Positions 61,199 through 64,000 of a stretch of 64,000 nucleotides of DNA are shown here, piece by piece; the stretch's first letter is position 1; every line of letters begins with the position of its first letter. A program made the translations under genes and the position numbers. The notes below the pieces were generated by a model. The model was not told the DNA's origin, ran no database searches, and saw nothing but the letters and a program-made list of their open reading frames with translations. Location: positions 1 to 64,000 of the forward strand of contig NZ_JAPENM010000009.1 of the NCBI RefSeq assembly GCF_026342035.1. Reading direction: 5' to 3'. The DNA is from Aldersonia sp. NBC_00410 (GTDB lineage: Bacteria; Actinomycetota; Actinomycetes; Mycobacteriales; Mycobacteriaceae).

Positions 61199-64000
61199 GT
61201 GGCCGCACCTGCGCCCGTGACCTCGGCCACCGAAAGGCTCACCGCGCCGGGCGCTTTGCCGTCCAGCGCGAGCAGGAAATCGGCGACGTACTGCAGCAGC
61301 GCCGCATCGCGCAGCCGGTCCGAGCCGATACCGCCGGACCGCGGGATCGGCAACTGCACCACACCGGTGGTGGCCCGGTAGGCCGCCGACGGGTAGAGCC
61401 GCTTGAGCCGGACCTGCTTGGAATCGGTGAGTTGCAGCGGCGCGAACTTCAGCTGCGATCCGCTCACGCCGACCTCGTCGACGCCGTATTCGCGGCACAG
61501 CAAACGCAGCTTCGCCACCGAGATCAGCCTGCCTACCTCGACCGGCAGGCTGCCGTACCGGTCGAGGAGCTCCTCGACGACCGACATGATCGCAGCGTCC
61601 TCGCCTGCGGCGGCGAGCTTTCGGTAGGCCTCGAGCCGCAGCCGGTCGCTCGTCACGTAATCCGGCGGAATGTGCGCGTCCACCGGCAGGTCGATCCGCA
61701 CCTCCCTGGTCTCCTCCGCGGCCTCTATCGGTTTACCGTCCGCCGCCGCCCGGTAGGCCTCGACCGCCTCACCTACCAGCCGCACGTACAGGTCGAACCC
61801 GACGCCGGCCACGTGCCCGGACTGTTCGGCGCCGAGAACGTTTCCCGCACCACGAATTTCGAGGTCCTTCATCGCCACCGCCATACCCGCGCCGAGGTCG
61901 GAGTTCTGCGAGATCGTGGCGAGCCGGTCGTAGGCGGTCTCGGTCAGCGGCTTCTCGGCCGGGTAGAGGAAGTAGGCGTACCCGCGTTCGCGGCTGCGCC
62001 CGACCCGGCCGCGCAGCTGATGCAGCTGCGAAAGGCCAAGTGCATCAGCCCGTTCCACAATGAGCGTGTTCGCGTTCGAAATGTCCAGTCCGGTCTCGAT
62101 GATCGTGGTACACACCAGCACGTCGTACTCGCGCTCCCAGAAACCCTGCACGGTCCGCTCGAGGTTGTCCTCGTTCATCTGCCCGTGCGCGACCACCACC
62201 CGCGCCTCCGGCACGAGTTCCTTTATTCGGTTGGCGGCCTTGTCGATCGAGCTCACCCGGTTGTGCACGTAGAACACCTGGCCGTCGCGTAGCAACTCGC
62301 GGCGAATCGCGGCGCCGACCTGTTTGTCGTTGTAAACACCCACATAGGTGAGCACCGGGTGACGCTCCTCCGGCGGCGTGAGAATGGTCGACATCTCGCG
62401 GATCCCGGCCAGGCTCATCTCGAGCGTGCGCGGAATCGGCGTGGCGGACATGGTGAGCACGTCGACGTGCGTGCGCATCGCCTTGATGTGTTCCTTGTGC
62501 TCGACGCCGAAGCGCTGCTCCTCGTCGACCACGACCAGCCCGAGATCCTTCCAGCGCACCCCCGTCTGCAACAGTCGGTGCGTGCCGACCACCACGTCCA
62601 CGGTGCCCTCGGCGAGTCCGTCGAGAATTTCGCGGGACGCGCGGGTATCGGTGAACCGGGACAGTCCCTTCACCGTGACCGGGAATGCCGCCATCCGCTC
62701 GGTGAAGGTCTGCAGATGCTGTTGCGCGAGAAGCGTTGTCGGCACGAGCACGGCTACCTGCTTGCCGTCCTGCACGGCTTTGAACGCCGCGCGGACCGCG
62801 ATCTCGGTCTTGCCGTAGCCGACATCACCGCACACCACCCGGTCCATCGGGACCGGCCGCTCCATGTCCGACTTCACCTCGGAGATCGCGGTCATCTGAT
62901 CCACGGTCTCGGTGAACGCGAACGCGTCCTCCATCTCCTTCTGCCACGGCGTATCCGGGGCGAAGGCATGGCCCGGTGCGGCGTGCCGGGCGGCGTAGAG
63001 CTGCACCAACTCGCCCGCGATCTCACGAACTGCCTTGCGCGCCTTGCGTTTCGTATTCGCCCAGTCCGAGCCGCCAAGTTTCGACAGGCTCGGCATCTCG
63101 CCGCCGACGTAGCGGGAGAGCTGATCGAGCGCGTCCATCGGCACGAACAACCGGTCACCGGGCTGACCGCGTTTGCTCGACGCGTACTCGATGACGAGGT
63201 ACTCGCGCCGGGCGCCGCCGACGGTGCGTTCGGTCATCTCGACGAACCGGCCGATGCCGTGCTGATCGTGCACCACCATGTCACCGGCGTTGAGCGCCAA
63301 CGGATCGACCTGGTTGCGGCGTTTCGCGGGCAGGCGTTTTCCGTCGCCGACCGCGGTCGCCCGGTGCCCGGTCAGGTCGGATTCGGTGATGACCACGAGG
63401 CCGGCATCGGCGAGAACGAAGCCCGAACCCAGTGTGCCGCAGAGCACCCCGATGATCCCCTGCTGCGGCTCGGCACCCGGGGCGAGCAATGCGCTCGGCA
63501 CGTCGGCCTCGTGCAGCCGTTCCAGGACGCGTTCCGCGGTGCCGTGTCCGGCGACCACGATGGCCGCCCGGCCCCCGGTGCCGGCGTGGCCACGCAGCAG
63601 CGCGAACGTCGTGGCCAATTCCTCATCCGAGCCGCGAGCCTCCGGTGCGGGTGCGACCTCGAGTTCGATCTCGGACTCCGCACCGGAGGCCAGCGGGCTG
63701 ATCGTCCACCACGGCAGGTGCCGGTCACGGGCACTCGCCTCGATCTCGCCGAGCTGCCGGTACGCCGATGCACCGAGGTCGATCGACAGGCGGGCACCGT
63801 TGCCGTCACGCAGGTTCGCCGTATCGATCGGCGCGGTGCCGCCCACCGACGCCGCCGTCCACGACGCTTCCAGAAACTCCTGCCCGGTCCGGACCAGGTC
63901 CCCGGCCCGGGCACGCACCTTTTCCGGATCGCAGATCAGCACGTGCGCGCCGTCCGGCAGCGTTTCGGTGAGCAACTGCAGCTTGCCCGGCATCAGCACA
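61195..64000 (-). CDS. mfd: Transcription-repair coupling factor Mfd (5' end outside window)
   Basis: ATP-dependent translocase that removes stalled RNA polymerase and recruits UvrA. About 935 residues are visible; the N-terminal UvrB-like part runs off the right edge. Seen in order: the RNA-polymerase-interacting domain ([20 protein letters not shown]), the RecG-like helicase (Walker [60 protein letters not shown]) and the C-terminal TRCF domain. It is coupled to mazG. Confidence 0.96.
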   Translation of the reverse strand, partial: VLMPGKLQLLTETLPDGAHVLICDPEKVRARAGDLVRTGQEFLEASWTAASVGGTAPIDTANLRDGNGARLSIDLGASAYRQLGEIEASARDRHLPWWTISPLASGAESEIELEVAPAPEARGSDEELATTFALLRGHAGTGGRAAIVVAGHGTAERVLERLHEADVPSALLAPGAEPQQGIIGVLCGTLGSGFVLADAGLVVITESDLTGHRATAVGDGKRLPAKRRNQVDPLALNAGDMVVHDQHGIGRFVEMTERTVGGARREYLVIEYASSKRGQPGDRLFVPMDALDQLSRYVGGEMPSLSKLGGSDWANTKRKARKAVREIAGELVQLYAARHAAPGHAFAPDTPWQKEMEDAFAFTETVDQMTAISEVKSDMERPVPMDRVVCGDVGYGKTEIAVRAAFKAVQDGKQVAVLVPTTLLAQQHLQTFTERMAAFPVTVKGLSRFTDTRASREILDGLAEGTVDVVVGTHRLLQTGVRWKDLGLVVVDEEQRFGVEHKEHIKAMRTHVDVLTMSATPIPRTLEMSLAGIREMSTILTPPEERHPVLTYVGVYNDKQVGAAIRRELLRDGQVFYVHNRVSSIDKAANRIKELVPEARVVVAHGQMNEDNLERTVQGFWEREYDVLVCTTIIETGLDISNANTLIVERADALGLSQLHQLRGRVGRSRERGYAYFLYPAEKPLTETAYDRLATISQNSDLGAGMAVAMKDLEIRGAGNVLGAEQSGHVAGVGFDLYVRLVGEAVEAYRAAADGKPIEAAEETREVRIDLPVDAHIPPDYVTSDRLRLEAYRKLAAAGEDAAIMSVVEELLDRYGSLPVEVGRLISVAKLRLLCREYGVDEVGVSGSQLKFAPLQLTDSKQVRLKRLYPSAAYRATTGVVQLPIPRSGGIGSDRLRDAALLQYVADFLLALDGKAPGAVSLSVAEVTGAGAAT

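Overview
The window is high-GC actinobacterial DNA from a mycolic-acid bacterium (Corynebacteriales), most likely Nocardia or a close relative. The reasons are imuA'-imuB with a mycobacterial-type LexA box, a mycofactocin locus (mftABCD), guaA beside a ChoD-like oxidase, a cutinase, and the block mfd-mazG / lpqU-like lytic transglycosylase-eno-ftsB-DUF501-ppx-tRNA-Leu, whose order I recall from Mycobacterium tuberculosis. Genus assignment is inference. No database search was run.

Layout. 1-2.4 kb: SOS mutasome genes imuB (runs off the left edge) and imuA'. 2.4-3.7 kb: a Ser/Thr kinase. 3.7-7.6 kb: a four-gene operon of secreted or membrane proteins of unknown function; two are paralogous and one is frameshifted. 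7.8-11.6 kb: an envelope-stress type LuxR regulator and PspC-histidine kinase, divergent from a PspC/LiaF-like membrane protein. 11.6-18.1 kb: guaA, choD-like and mftDCBA. 18.3-22.7 kb: a transglutaminase-like protein, a deleted alcohol dehydrogenase, an NTF2-FMO fusion and its divergent GAF regulator. 22.8-26.3 kb: beta-carbonic anhydrase, ArsR-AHSA1 pair, an SDR lacking YxxxK, an SRPBCC protein and a TetR regulator. 26.5-32.7 kb: flavoprotein oxidoreductases, a thioesterase and a ferredoxin. 32.8-39.2 kb: an AAA ATPase, a purple acid phosphatase with a cupin, a cutinase, and a CDF metal exporter with its ArsR regulator.

39.4-45.9 kb is a decayed mobile region. It holds an IS3 remnant and a second IS3 element split by a complete-ended IS21-family element (5-bp target duplication, terminal inverted repeats). 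A degenerate tRNA-Leu copy, an SDR cargo gene and a tyrosine-integrase fragment follow, and the region closes at an intact tRNA-Leu(UAA), which looks like the integration site.

45.9-64 kb is the conserved ppx-DUF501-ftsB-eno-lpqU / mazG-mfd block (mfd runs off the right edge). Its two halves are separated by about 10 kb carrying an IdeR-boxed efeUOB iron-uptake operon, a DUF2235 hydrolase with a four-helix membrane protein, a 33-residue orphan gene with its own Shine-Dalgarno and terminator, a WD40 nSTAND-type NTPase and a broken grpB-like gene.

Several genes are broken by single-base indels, often in G/C runs. Some may be sequencing errors rather than true pseudogenes.
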